A DNA stretch of 6,844 nt from Thermoplasmata archaeon (GTDB lineage: Archaea; Thermoplasmatota; Thermoplasmata; Thermoplasmatales; Thermoplasmataceae). The stretch is taken from positions 1-6,844 of the forward strand of contig JAJZOT010000088.1 in the NCBI GenBank assembly GCA_021847855.1, written 5' to 3'. Positions 1 through 5,843 of this stretch are shown here, piece by piece. Made by a program: the position numbers and the translations under genes. The notes beneath the pieces are model-generated. The model made no database searches. It saw only the letters and a list, made by a program, of their open reading frames with translations, and was not told the DNA's origin. Numbering within the stretch: position 1 is the first letter of the stretch; every line of letters begins with the position of its first letter.

Positions 1-3
1 TAG

Positions 4-11
4 ATTATAAT
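4..11 (+). promoter_or_regulatory. Putative TATA box for the aldolase gene
   Basis: The sequence ATTATAAT lies about 25 bases before the ATG at position 33. That is the distance expected between an archaeal TATA box and a transcription start at or next to the start codon, so a leaderless mRNA is likely. No Shine-Dalgarno sequence is visible in front of that ATG, which agrees. The left edge cuts off anything upstream, including a BRE, so this rests on one short AT-rich match plus its spacing. Confidence 0.4.
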
Positions 12-32
12 CACTGCTTGGCATGTCAAAAA

Positions 33-887
33 ATGGACCATGAAATGATAATACCAATGATCACTCCGTTCAGGAATAACCAGATAGACAGGGAAGGATT
101 GCTGGCCTTCATTAGCTATGCTGAAAAAAATAGATTTGACGGCATCTTTGCAGCCAGTTCAACTGGGGGATTTGCTTCCCTTTCATTTGATCAGCACAGG
201 GAATTCCTGAGGTGGGTAATGGAACTGAGTCACAGAATAACCCTGTTTGCTGGAGTGACGAGAAGCAGCCTGGACGAGACAATACGCATGACAAAAGCCG
301 CGGTTGACCTTGGTTATGAGAAAATAGTTGCAATCAACCCCTTCTATCATAAATACTCACAGGAATCCATAATCAGATTCTATGATGAAGTGCTCGGGAA
401 TTGCGACCATGAAGTTTACGCATACAACAATCCCTCACTGAGCGGAAACGAGATTCTTCCTGAAACCATAGGGAAGATCAGGGAAAGGCACGACAACCTT
501 GCAGGACTTAAGGACAGCGGGAACAACATGCAGCGCTTCAAGGAGTTCATGAAGATACCTGGAATTAAGATATATCAGGGTAAAGATGCTCTTCTCTATG
601 AATCATTAAAGTTGGGGGCGATTGGAGGCGTTTGCTCCTCAGCCAATTTCTGCCTTAACACACTCCGCCTGGCAAAGAATTCTCCTGATTCTACGTCTAT
701 AGCTGAAAGAACGGCCAAACTGATGGATCTCTTGGGCAGGTATGAAACTCCTTCAATACAGAACTATCTCTTCAGGACTCAGATACTTGGAGAAAAGAAT
801 CCAAGGAATTACGTGAACAAGCCGTTCGGAGACGTTATCCATCCTCCGACCAATGAACTTCTAGAGTCACTGCTCGTATTACCCTGA
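33..887 (+). CDS. DHDPS/NAL-superfamily aldolase, 2-keto-3-deoxygluconate aldolase-like
   Basis: This is a class I (Schiff-base) aldolase with a TIM-barrel fold, presumably cytosolic. Visible family marks, numbered from the ATG at 33, are the N-terminal IIPMITPF strand, STGGFASLS in place of the GTTGE-type loop, the YNNPS motif with the catalytic Tyr131, and GLKDSGNN with the Schiff-base Lys160. The loop resembles the TTGLGPSLS type of archaeal 2-keto-3-deoxygluconate (KDG) aldolases more than lysine-pathway dihydrodipicolinate synthases. KDG cleavage to pyruvate and glyceraldehyde, a step of the non-phosphorylative Entner-Doudoroff route, is therefore the best guess; substrate is not provable from sequence. 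Start choice: the frame is open to the left edge and a TTG at 18 would add five residues, but the ATG at 33 fits the family N-terminus and sits at leaderless distance from a TATA-like box. ATG 45 is also possible. The gene is not coupled to the downstream corrinoid genes. At 285 residues the length is normal. Confidence 0.85.
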   Translation: MDHEMIIPMITPFRNNQIDREGLLAFISYAEKNRFDGIFAASSTGGFASLSFDQHREFLRWVMELSHRITLFAGVTRSSLDETIRMTKAAVDLGYEKIVAINPFYHKYSQESIIRFYDEVLGNCDHEVYAYNNPSLSGNEILPETIGKIRERHDNLAGLKDSGNNMQRFKEFMKIPGIKIYQGKDALLYESLKLGAIGGVCSSANFCLNTLRLAKNSPDSTSIAERTAKLMDLLGRYETPSIQNYLFRTQILGEKNPRNYVNKPFGDVIHPPTNELLESLLVLP

Positions 888-950
888 CGCACATGGCGCG
901 GCGTGGGTGACGTAGTTCACCTTCATCTGGGTTTAGATTTCAAGCTTTAA

Positions 951-967
951 TGGGCATTCTATTTTTC
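951..967 (+). terminator. Possible T-rich terminator after the aldolase gene
   Basis: A pyrimidine-rich tract with a run of five T (962-966) lies about 75 bases after the aldolase stop codon. Archaeal RNA polymerase often terminates on short T-tracts without a strong hairpin. A 5-base-pair inverted repeat (GGTGA 906-910 with TCACC 917-921) lies between the stop codon and this tract but too far away to be a classical intrinsic terminator stem. Support is weak. Confidence 0.25.
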
Positions 968-990
968 ATCTCTAATGGTCTGGAAAGAGG

Positions 991-1006
991 TGCAGGCGAA
1001 CCTGTA
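991..1006 (+). other. Small hairpin upstream of the corrinoid operon
   Basis: Bases 991-1006 form a 6-pair stem (UGCAGG with CCUGUA, including one G-U pair) closed by a CGAA tetraloop. A five-T run follows at 1012-1016. It could be a second terminator element for the aldolase transcript or be meaningless. It lies upstream of the proposed operon promoter, so it would not be in a leaderless cobD mRNA. No B12-box sequence accompanies it. Confidence 0.25.
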
Positions 1007-1026
1007 AAGTGTTTTTATCGCAAATG

Positions 1027-1037
1027 AAGTTTATTTA
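1027..1037 (+). promoter_or_regulatory. Putative TATA box of the corrinoid operon
   Basis: The sequence AAGTTTATTTA is centred about 27 bases before the GTG start of the cobD-like gene, which matches leaderless archaeal transcription. A second AT-rich stretch (TTTTTAT, 1012-1018) would instead give a short 5' leader of roughly 15-20 bases. The GGGAAGGAG sequence just before the GTG overlaps the start codon and is too close to work as a normal ribosome binding site, which favours the leaderless reading. Confidence 0.4.
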
Positions 1038-1058
1038 CCAAAGATAGATAGGGAAGGA

Positions 1059-2117
1059 GTGGAAGACGGCGAAAAGCACGGGGGCGATATCTGGAGTTTT
1101 TCCAGAAGTTCAGGAATACCTCAAGAGGATGTTGTCGATCTCAGCTCAAACGCCAATGATTTTTATTATCCAAAAATTAATTTCGATAGCGCATCGTCGT
1201 CCATTAGATATTACCCGGAGGTCGATCTTTCTGAGTTCAAAGAGAAATTGTCAAAACTCTGCCGAGTCAGCAAGGATAATGTTTTCCTGACTGCTGGGCT
1301 GACTGACTTCATATATCAGCACATGAATGGGGAATCAGGCAGGACGGCAATAGTCCTGACTCCTTCTTACGGGGAATTTAAAAAATCCGGGATCGCTTCC
1401 CGTGTCAATACGGTAAGCATTCCTGCAAGAATTGTTTACAACAACCCTAAAATATTGAGGAATTACAGATTTTCTACCTTAGTGATATCGAGACCTGAAC
1501 CTCCAACTGGAAGTTTTACAGACTTCGATCAAATAGAGAGTTTGCTGAATATAGCGGATGAAGCAGGAGCCTCGACCGTCATCGATGAGGCATTTATAGA
1601 TTTTGTATTGCACTATGATCGGGCTGAGGCAAAAAGAATGCTCGACAACCATTGTTCAGTATACCTTGGCAGGTCCCTGACAAAAGTGTTGCCATTCCCG
1701 GGACTCAGAATCGGTTATGTCCTAGCTTCTAGGGAATCCATAGAAATCCTAGAATCAGACGGAAGGCCATGGAGGGTTGGTGAATTTGACCTGAACGTGT
1801 TGAAGCAGGTTGATCTCTCATTTATCGATGATCTGCCGGGTAAGGTGAAGACGGAAAGACAATATCTTATCAGAAAGATGGAAGAACTTGGATACCTGGT
1901 TGTCGGAGATCCAGCGGCCAACTTCATCACTTTCAAAACACCCTCTGGTGTAGATTGCAAGGATCTCAGTCATTTCCTGGCGGAACATGGAATCATGATC
2001 AGGTGCCTAGGAAGCTTTGGATCCTTTGATGAATCATACATCAGGGTTGCGGTAAAGAGAAGGGAGTTTCTTGACAGATTCATGGAAGCGGTGAGGTCAT
2101 TTAAACATGACGGGTAG
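1059..2117 (+). CDS. cobD: CobD-like L-threonine-O-3-phosphate decarboxylase (PLP enzyme)
   Basis: This is a 352-residue fold-type I PLP enzyme of the histidinol-phosphate aminotransferase/CobD family. The N-terminal HGGDIW followed by LSSNANDF matches the HGGN-and-N-P opening of CobD proteins. VIDEAFIDF carries the PLP-pyridine Asp176, and RSLTKVLPFPGLRIGY contains the Schiff-base Lys209 and the Arg-bearing PGLR motif. C-terminal YIRVAVKRRE matches the carboxylate-binding Arg region. CobD turns L-threonine phosphate into (R)-1-amino-2-propanol O-2-phosphate, the linker that CbiB attaches to adenosylcobyric acid. The family alone could be read as HisC; the operon with cobQ, cbiB and cobT decides for CobD. 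The GTG start is chosen because it lies just upstream of the conserved HGG motif and no ATG, GTG or TTG in this frame lies closer upstream. The gene overlaps cobQ by 11 bases. It ends at the normal family length with no extra metal-binding tail. Confidence 0.85.
   Translation: MEDGEKHGGDIWSFSRSSGIPQEDVVDLSSNANDFYYPKINFDSASSSIRYYPEVDLSEFKEKLSKLCRVSKDNVFLTAGLTDFIYQHMNGESGRTAIVLTPSYGEFKKSGIASRVNTVSIPARIVYNNPKILRNYRFSTLVISRPEPPTGSFTDFDQIESLLNIADEAGASTVIDEAFIDFVLHYDRAEAKRMLDNHCSVYLGRSLTKVLPFPGLRIGYVLASRESIEILESDGRPWRVGEFDLNVLKQVDLSFIDDLPGKVKTERQYLIRKMEELGYLVVGDPAANFITFKTPSGVDCKDLSHFLAEHGIMIRCLGSFGSFDESYIRVAVKRREFLDRFMEAVRSFKHDG
2091..2098 (+). promoter_or_regulatory. Ribosome binding site of cobQ
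   Basis: GTGAGGTC, inside the last codons of cobD, is a partial match to the archaeal Shine-Dalgarno consensus. The GAGG core lies 10 bases before the cobQ ATG. It supports internal, coupled translation of cobQ and fixes its start at 2107. Confidence 0.5.
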
Positions 2118-3555
2118 GCTTATACAGGTTGTTGGAACATCATCGGGTGCGGGAAAAACGACAATGGTGCTTGCCCTGTGCAGGCACTTCAACAATCGTG
2201 GGTTGAAAGTTACGCCATTCAAAGCCGTGAACATGTCGTTGAACTCAATTTCTCTGCGCGACGGCTCAGAGATATCAAGGGCGCAATGGTTACAGGCACT
2301 GGGTGCTCGGATTTATCCAAAAAGAGAAATAAACCCCATACTTTTGAAGCCCCAGGGAGACGGATCACAGGTAATTTCGGAAGGAAGACCTGTTGGGAAG
2401 ATGACCATAGACGAATATTATGGGTGGATGAAAAGTAAGGGAAGGGATATCGTATTGAAATCACTTAGCTACCTTCTCGAAAACTATGATCTAGTGGTTG
2501 CAGAGGGAGCCGGTTCACCTGCGGAGATAAACATGGAAGACAGGGATCTCGCAAACACTTTCATTGCAAGACAGGGTAAATTCCCTGTTATCATCATCGG
2601 AGATATTGATAGGGGAGGAGTATTCGCTTCACTTTATGGAACATACAGCCTAATGCCAGACCGGGATCTTGTGAAACTATTCATTATAAACAGGATGAGA
2701 GGAACGTTCTCTCTTCTGAATCCGGGCATAGAAAAGCTGGAAAGGTTGACGGGCGTCAGAACTGCAGGGGTAATACCATTTATCGAAAATATAAACTTGC
2801 CAGGAGAAGACTCACTTGATTACCCGATCCAAAGATCACCAAGAGCCAGGGTTGCGGTCATAAGGTATCCGTACATGGAAAATTACAGCGATCTTGACCT
2901 TTTGATTATGACTGGGGACATTACCTACGTTGACAAAAGTAATGCAGAGGTAATAGATGAATCAAGCCTGATAATAATGCCAGGATCCAAGATTGTTGGG
3001 TCGGATCTTGATTATGTCATTGATTCCGGCATAGCGGCGAGAATATCTTCTGCCCTGGCCAGAGGAGCCAGGGTTCTAGGGATATGTGGAGGTTACCAGA
3101 TGCTTGGAAAGAAAATTTCTGATCCCAATGGAGTCCAGATAGGAAGCACCAGGAATGGCCTGGGGTTGCTGGATATAGACGTAATTTACCGTGAGGAAAA
3201 GACAACCAGAGAAGTAACGTATAGAGTTGCTCGTGACATAATTCCAGAAGGAAAGGCGCGAAACGGTTATGAGATTCACTATGGGATAATAAGCAGAAAC
3301 GGAGAGAGACCTTTGCTTCTTACAGAACTGGGAGATGAGGGATCGGTGTCGCGGGATGGAAAAGTTATGGGTACAAACATTCATGGGATTCTTGAAAACG
3401 TAGAGTTCTTACGATATCTGATCGGGCCGATAGACTTGAAGGTTTCCTACGAGGAACTAGTCGATTCAAACATTGAAAGAATGACCAATATTTTTATTGA
3501 TAACATGGATATTAGAGAGATAGAGAAACTCGCGGGAATGAATAACCAAAACTGA
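2107..3555 (+). CDS. cobQ: Adenosylcobyric acid synthase (glutamine-hydrolysing)
   Basis: CobQ amidates the b, d, e and g carboxylates of adenosylcobyrinate a,c-diamide, using glutamine and ATP. At 482 residues it has the full family length. An N-terminal dethiobiotin-synthetase-like ATP domain starts with the P-loop GTSSGAGKTT (10-19). It continues with PFKAVNMSLNS, NPILLKPQGDGSQV, the EGAGSPAEINMEDRDLAN block and GDIDRGGVFASLYGT. The C-terminal class I glutamine amidotransferase domain has VLGICGGYQMLG with nucleophile Cys327 and the NIHGIL motif with His426. Every catalytic landmark I expect is intact. Homologous CobB/CbiA (a,c-diamide synthase) is less likely because the SPAEIN-DRD and RGGVFASLYG blocks are CobQ-type. 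The gene overlaps cobD by 11 bases and is the second gene of the operon. The next coupled gene is the small ORF, separated by 17 to 53 bases depending on that ORF's start. Confidence 0.96.
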   Translation: MTGRLIQVVGTSSGAGKTTMVLALCRHFNNRGLKVTPFKAVNMSLNSISLRDGSEISRAQWLQALGARIYPKREINPILLKPQGDGSQVISEGRPVGKMTIDEYYGWMKSKGRDIVLKSLSYLLENYDLVVAEGAGSPAEINMEDRDLANTFIARQGKFPVIIIGDIDRGGVFASLYGTYSLMPDRDLVKLFIINRMRGTFSLLNPGIEKLERLTGVRTAGVIPFIENINLPGEDSLDYPIQRSPRARVAVIRYPYMENYSDLDLLIMTGDITYVDKSNAEVIDESSLIIMPGSKIVGSDLDYVIDSGIAARISSALARGARVLGICGGYQMLGKKISDPNGVQIGSTRNGLGLLDIDVIYREEKTTREVTYRVARDIIPEGKARNGYEIHYGIISRNGERPLLLTELGDEGSVSRDGKVMGTNIHGILENVEFLRYLIGPIDLKVSYEELVDSNIERMTNIFIDNMDIREIEKLAGMNNQN

Positions 3556-3572
3556 ATGCGATTCCTGTATGG

Positions 3573-3869
3573 GTGTTTCGGCGGCTGATGGCTGGAGCAA
3601 ATAGAGATATGGAAATGAAGGGGTTTGGCCTCGATGATGTGTTGATCAGACCTGGTTGCGACAGGAACCTGGAAAATTTATGTTTACACGCTGATAGAGG
3701 GAATGCTCTCCACGGATTTTGCGATGAAGGCGTGAAGCACAGATTGTTTGTTCCCATGAAAAGTACCACCAGATGGGTTATTATCAATAAGTGCGATGTG
3801 CCAGACGAACCAATTTCTTCAGAGTTCACTTCTTTTAAACCGGAAATTAATAGGGAGGGTTGTAAGTGA
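3573..3869 (+). CDS. Unrecognised small Cys/His-rich protein in the corrinoid operon
   Basis: I do not recognise this protein. From the GTG at 3573 it is 98 residues, with no signal peptide or membrane segment. It has five Cys (29, 37, 50, 74, 97) and three His (39, 47, 56); C29-x7-C37-x-H39-x7-H47-x2-C50-x5-H56 suggests a possible metal site. A likely beta-rich stretch, RLFVPM to RWVIIN, follows, then an acidic CDVPDEP segment. Reality is supported by its place between cobQ and cbiB, a stop that overlaps the cbiB start as GTGA, AGA/AGG arginine codons like its neighbours, and no better ORF in the gap. The start is uncertain. GTG 3573 and ATG 3588 lack a ribosome binding site and are followed or preceded by an unusual CGG-CGG pair. 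ATG 3609 has GGAG 11 bases upstream and would give 86 residues, keeping all Cys and His. A corrinoid-related role is inferred from location only. A degraded remnant of a larger gene cannot be excluded. Confidence 0.6.
   Translation: MFRRLMAGANRDMEMKGFGLDDVLIRPGCDRNLENLCLHADRGNALHGFCDEGVKHRLFVPMKSTTRWVIINKCDVPDEPISSEFTSFKPEINREGCK
3852..3860 (+). promoter_or_regulatory. Ribosome binding site of cbiB
   Basis: AGGGAGGGT lies within the last codons of the preceding small ORF, with its GAGG core 7 bases before the cbiB GTG. This is the strongest Shine-Dalgarno-like site in the window. It supports the GTG at 3866 as the cbiB start and indicates that termination of the small ORF and initiation of cbiB are coupled. 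Confidence 0.65.
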
Positions 3870-4813
3870 TCATTCCCTCCATTCTTGCTGAGCTCATAAT
3901 ACTGATAGGTGCAGTGATCATCGATGTGATATTTGGTGAACCAAAGGAATATTTGCACCCTGTTGCACTTGTCGGGAAATTATCTTCTAGAACCGAAAAG
4001 TCGTTTATGAAACTTGGCAACAAGGTCCTTGCCGGGTTTGTTTTCCTTGTCGTAATCATTCTTGTCTTTACAGTTCCTCTATTCATTGTTTTGAAAATAG
4101 TATCCTCTGTCCAGTTCCTCTATTTCATCGTGGCTATGATAGCGTTCAAGACCACATTTTCGATCACTTCCATGGGAGATCATGTTAAGCCCATAGTAAG
4201 AGCGCTGGAAACAAATGATATTGAAACTGCACGGACAAAACTCTCTCTCATTGTCAGGAGGGAAACAAAGGACATGGATGCTACGCACGTATGCTCTGCA
4301 ACAATAGAAACGATTTCAGAAGGTTTCGTTGACGGTTTTCTTACTCCTATGATGTTTTTTGCGCTTTTTGGAATTATCGGAGCCTTTTTTGCAAGAATCG
4401 TAAACACCATGGATTCCATGATAGGATACAGGAACCGCCAGTACTTCGAGTTCGGCAGATGGACTGCGATAGCCGATACCCTGATAAACTACATACCTGC
4501 CAGGGTATCCGCTGCAATCATCTCTTTCAGTTCTGAGCTTCTAAACTACAGGGTGCAGAGTGTTCCACTGAGGGAAGTTCGGGTACTTACGGAAAGCACC
4601 AATGCCGGCTGGCCAATGGGATCAATTGCCACGTCCCTGAACATAAAGCTAGAGAAATATGGACATTACGTACTGAACGAGAATGGTTTTGAACCCAGCG
4701 TTGGCGATATAAAGCGCACTATGAACATTTATTATACATCTGTCTATCTTTCATTCCTGATTTTCATTTTGCCGATCATGATAATAGTATTCCTGCTCGA
4801 GGTTGTATGGTGA
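3866..4813 (+). CDS. cbiB: Adenosylcobinamide-phosphate synthase CbiB (membrane protein)
   Basis: CbiB condenses adenosylcobyric acid with aminopropanol phosphate, the product of CobD, to form adenosylcobinamide phosphate at the membrane. It is 315 residues, the usual length. Family marks are IDVIFGEPKEYLHPV (about 19-33), the RRETKDM segment, ATIETISEGFVDG (about 146-156), NTMDSMIGYR with Asp183, the IPAR motif (about 210-213) and NAGWPMGSIA followed by LEKYGHYVLN. Hydrophobic segments are at about 3-24, 52-76, 80-100, 156-177 and 289-314. Compared with the consensus I know, ESxxEN reads ETxSEG and the RLDD pair reads AIAD (Ala203-Asp204), so some polar positions are changed. The GTG start overlaps the upstream stop as GTGA and has a good ribosome binding site. 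It overlaps cobT by 7 bases, or 4 if cobT starts at GTG 4810. Together with cobD and cobQ it forms the aminopropanol-attachment module. Confidence 0.93.
   Translation: MIIPSILAELIILIGAVIIDVIFGEPKEYLHPVALVGKLSSRTEKSFMKLGNKVLAGFVFLVVIILVFTVPLFIVLKIVSSVQFLYFIVAMIAFKTTFSITSMGDHVKPIVRALETNDIETARTKLSLIVRRETKDMDATHVCSATIETISEGFVDGFLTPMMFFALFGIIGAFFARIVNTMDSMIGYRNRQYFEFGRWTAIADTLINYIPARVSAAIISFSSELLNYRVQSVPLREVRVLTESTNAGWPMGSIATSLNIKLEKYGHYVLNENGFEPSVGDIKRTMNIYYTSVYLSFLIFILPIMIIVFLLEVVW
4799..4803 (+). promoter_or_regulatory. Ribosome binding site of cobT
   Basis: GAGGT lies in the last codons of cbiB. Its GAGG core is 4 bases before the ATG at 4807 but 7 bases before the GTG at 4810, and 7 is also the spacing seen for cbiB. 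The site therefore slightly favours GTG 4810 as the true initiation codon, which would shorten CobT by one residue. Confidence 0.45.
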
Positions 4814-5841
4814 ACGAACTAATATCTGGAAATGAAACCGTCAGGAGTGAGATAATTGCGGCTCGCGAAAGCATAGTATTCCTCCTTCTGGCTGGAACGT
4901 CAAATGTGTCACTCAACCCCGGGATATCTGCAGCAGGCGCTACTCCGGAACTCACTCGATTGACACCAGTCGTTGACTCGGAGATTATCTTTTCCGGAAA
5001 TTGCCTCAGCCTCGACGTACCTCCCATGACCCCGGAAGGAATACCTACCCCCGCCATTGTTACAAAGGCATGTCTAGATGGAATCGCTGTGAAAGTTATT
5101 GTGGTCGACGCAGGACTCGCTGCGACCCCTCAAGTACCGTTCATATCCGGAAATCTCGGAGCGTCGCTTGACCCATCAGTTGAAAGGGCACTGCCAGAAT
5201 TTCAGAGAGCTCTTGATTTCGGGAAATACGTTGGATCACTTATCTCAGGATACAAAGTTGTCTTCATGGGCGAAAGTGTGCCTGGTGGAACCACAACTGC
5301 ACAGGCAGTCATGAAATGTGTCGGAAACAATTTTAACACAAGCAGCAGTTTACCCAGTGATCCTGACATGGAGAAGCTTCGATTGATCAAGAAAGCGCAG
5401 AAAAGGCTTGGAAATACTGAACTTAAAACAGATCAATGCATTGCAGAGTACGGAGATTATATGATGCCCGTTGCACTGGGAATAAGCAGTTCATTGCAGG
5501 AAAGCACTCTGGTATACTGTGGCGGCACACAGATGGCAAATGTTTTCAGCCTAGACAGGAAAGTCAACAAACCGACAGCGAAACGTTATGTTGCCACAAC
5601 AAAATGGGTGATGGATCATCGTCCCGAAACCTTGAAAAAACTTGTCGGAAATGAAAACCTTATAATCTCAAACATAGACTTCAGCACAATGCCACAACAG
5701 GGACTGAGAGAATATGAAAATGGGCATGTACGGGAAGGTGCAGGCATGGGGGGAGCTTTTGCCCTTTATAGCATCTTGAATGGAGACATGAAGGCGCTGT
5801 ACAACGACATATCAAGTCTTTATGAGAGACTCAGTTCATAA
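4807..5841 (+). CDS. cobT: Archaeal CobT: nicotinate-nucleotide lower-ligand base phosphoribosyltransferase
   Basis: CobT transfers the phosphoribosyl group of nicotinate mononucleotide to the lower-ligand base (5,6-dimethylbenzimidazole in the best-known case), giving the alpha-ribotide that CobS joins to the activated corrinoid. This is the archaeal form, formerly UPF0284, 344 residues long. Marks are LAGTSNVSLNPGISAAGATP (about 28-47), the TPVVDSEI stretch, GESVPGGTTTAQAV (155-168) and a C-terminal REGAGMGGAFALY segment. Its Glu310 is the candidate for the active-site Glu of bacterial CobT; that alignment is inferred. The base actually used is not readable from sequence, because no dimethylbenzimidazole synthesis gene is in view. 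It is the last gene of the operon: its TAA is 2 bases from the end of the oppositely oriented pyrF. Start is ATG 4807 or GTG 4810, both overlapping cbiB. Confidence 0.9.
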   Translation: MVNELISGNETVRSEIIAARESIVFLLLAGTSNVSLNPGISAAGATPELTRLTPVVDSEIIFSGNCLSLDVPPMTPEGIPTPAIVTKACLDGIAVKVIVVDAGLAATPQVPFISGNLGASLDPSVERALPEFQRALDFGKYVGSLISGYKVVFMGESVPGGTTTAQAVMKCVGNNFNTSSSLPSDPDMEKLRLIKKAQKRLGNTELKTDQCIAEYGDYMMPVALGISSSLQESTLVYCGGTQMANVFSLDRKVNKPTAKRYVATTKWVMDHRPETLKKLVGNENLIISNIDFSTMPQQGLREYENGHVREGAGMGGAFALYSILNGDMKALYNDISSLYERLSS

Positions 5842-5843
5842 AA

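Noticed and set aside
18..32. TTG at 18 as the start of the aldolase
   Set aside because: TTG is a weak start, it lies only about 10 bases from the putative TATA box, and it adds five residues ahead of the family N-terminus; ATG 33 fits better. The frame stays open to the left edge, so a start outside the window is not fully excluded.
888..1058. Cobalamin riboswitch before cobD
   Set aside because: The AGGTGCAGGCGAACCTG stretch briefly suggested a B12 box, but the consensus is absent on both strands, the gap is too short for the full fold once the proposed promoter is placed, and these riboswitches are essentially a bacterial feature.
1053..1061. GGGAAGGAG as a Shine-Dalgarno site for cobD
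   Set aside because: It runs into the GTG start codon itself, leaving no spacer, and no alternative downstream start keeps the conserved HGG motif.
1059..2117. Annotation of the PLP enzyme as histidinol-phosphate aminotransferase (HisC)
   Set aside because: HisC and CobD share the same fold and motifs, but the HGGDI opening and the 11-base overlap with cobQ in a corrinoid operon favour CobD; no histidine genes are nearby.
2178..2438. Plus-strand ORF nested inside cobQ in another frame
   Set aside because: It is wholly contained in a fully intact cobQ, is not protein-like, and has no independent initiation signal; the same holds for the short antisense ORFs inside cobD, cobQ, cbiB and cobT.
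3512..3958. 148-residue antisense ORF spanning the cobQ end, the small ORF and the cbiB start
   Set aside because: It overlaps well-supported coding sequence at both ends, has no ribosome binding site or TATA box, and its composition (Ser-, Asn- and Phe-rich, no recognisable motif) looks like a shadow of the plus-strand genes.
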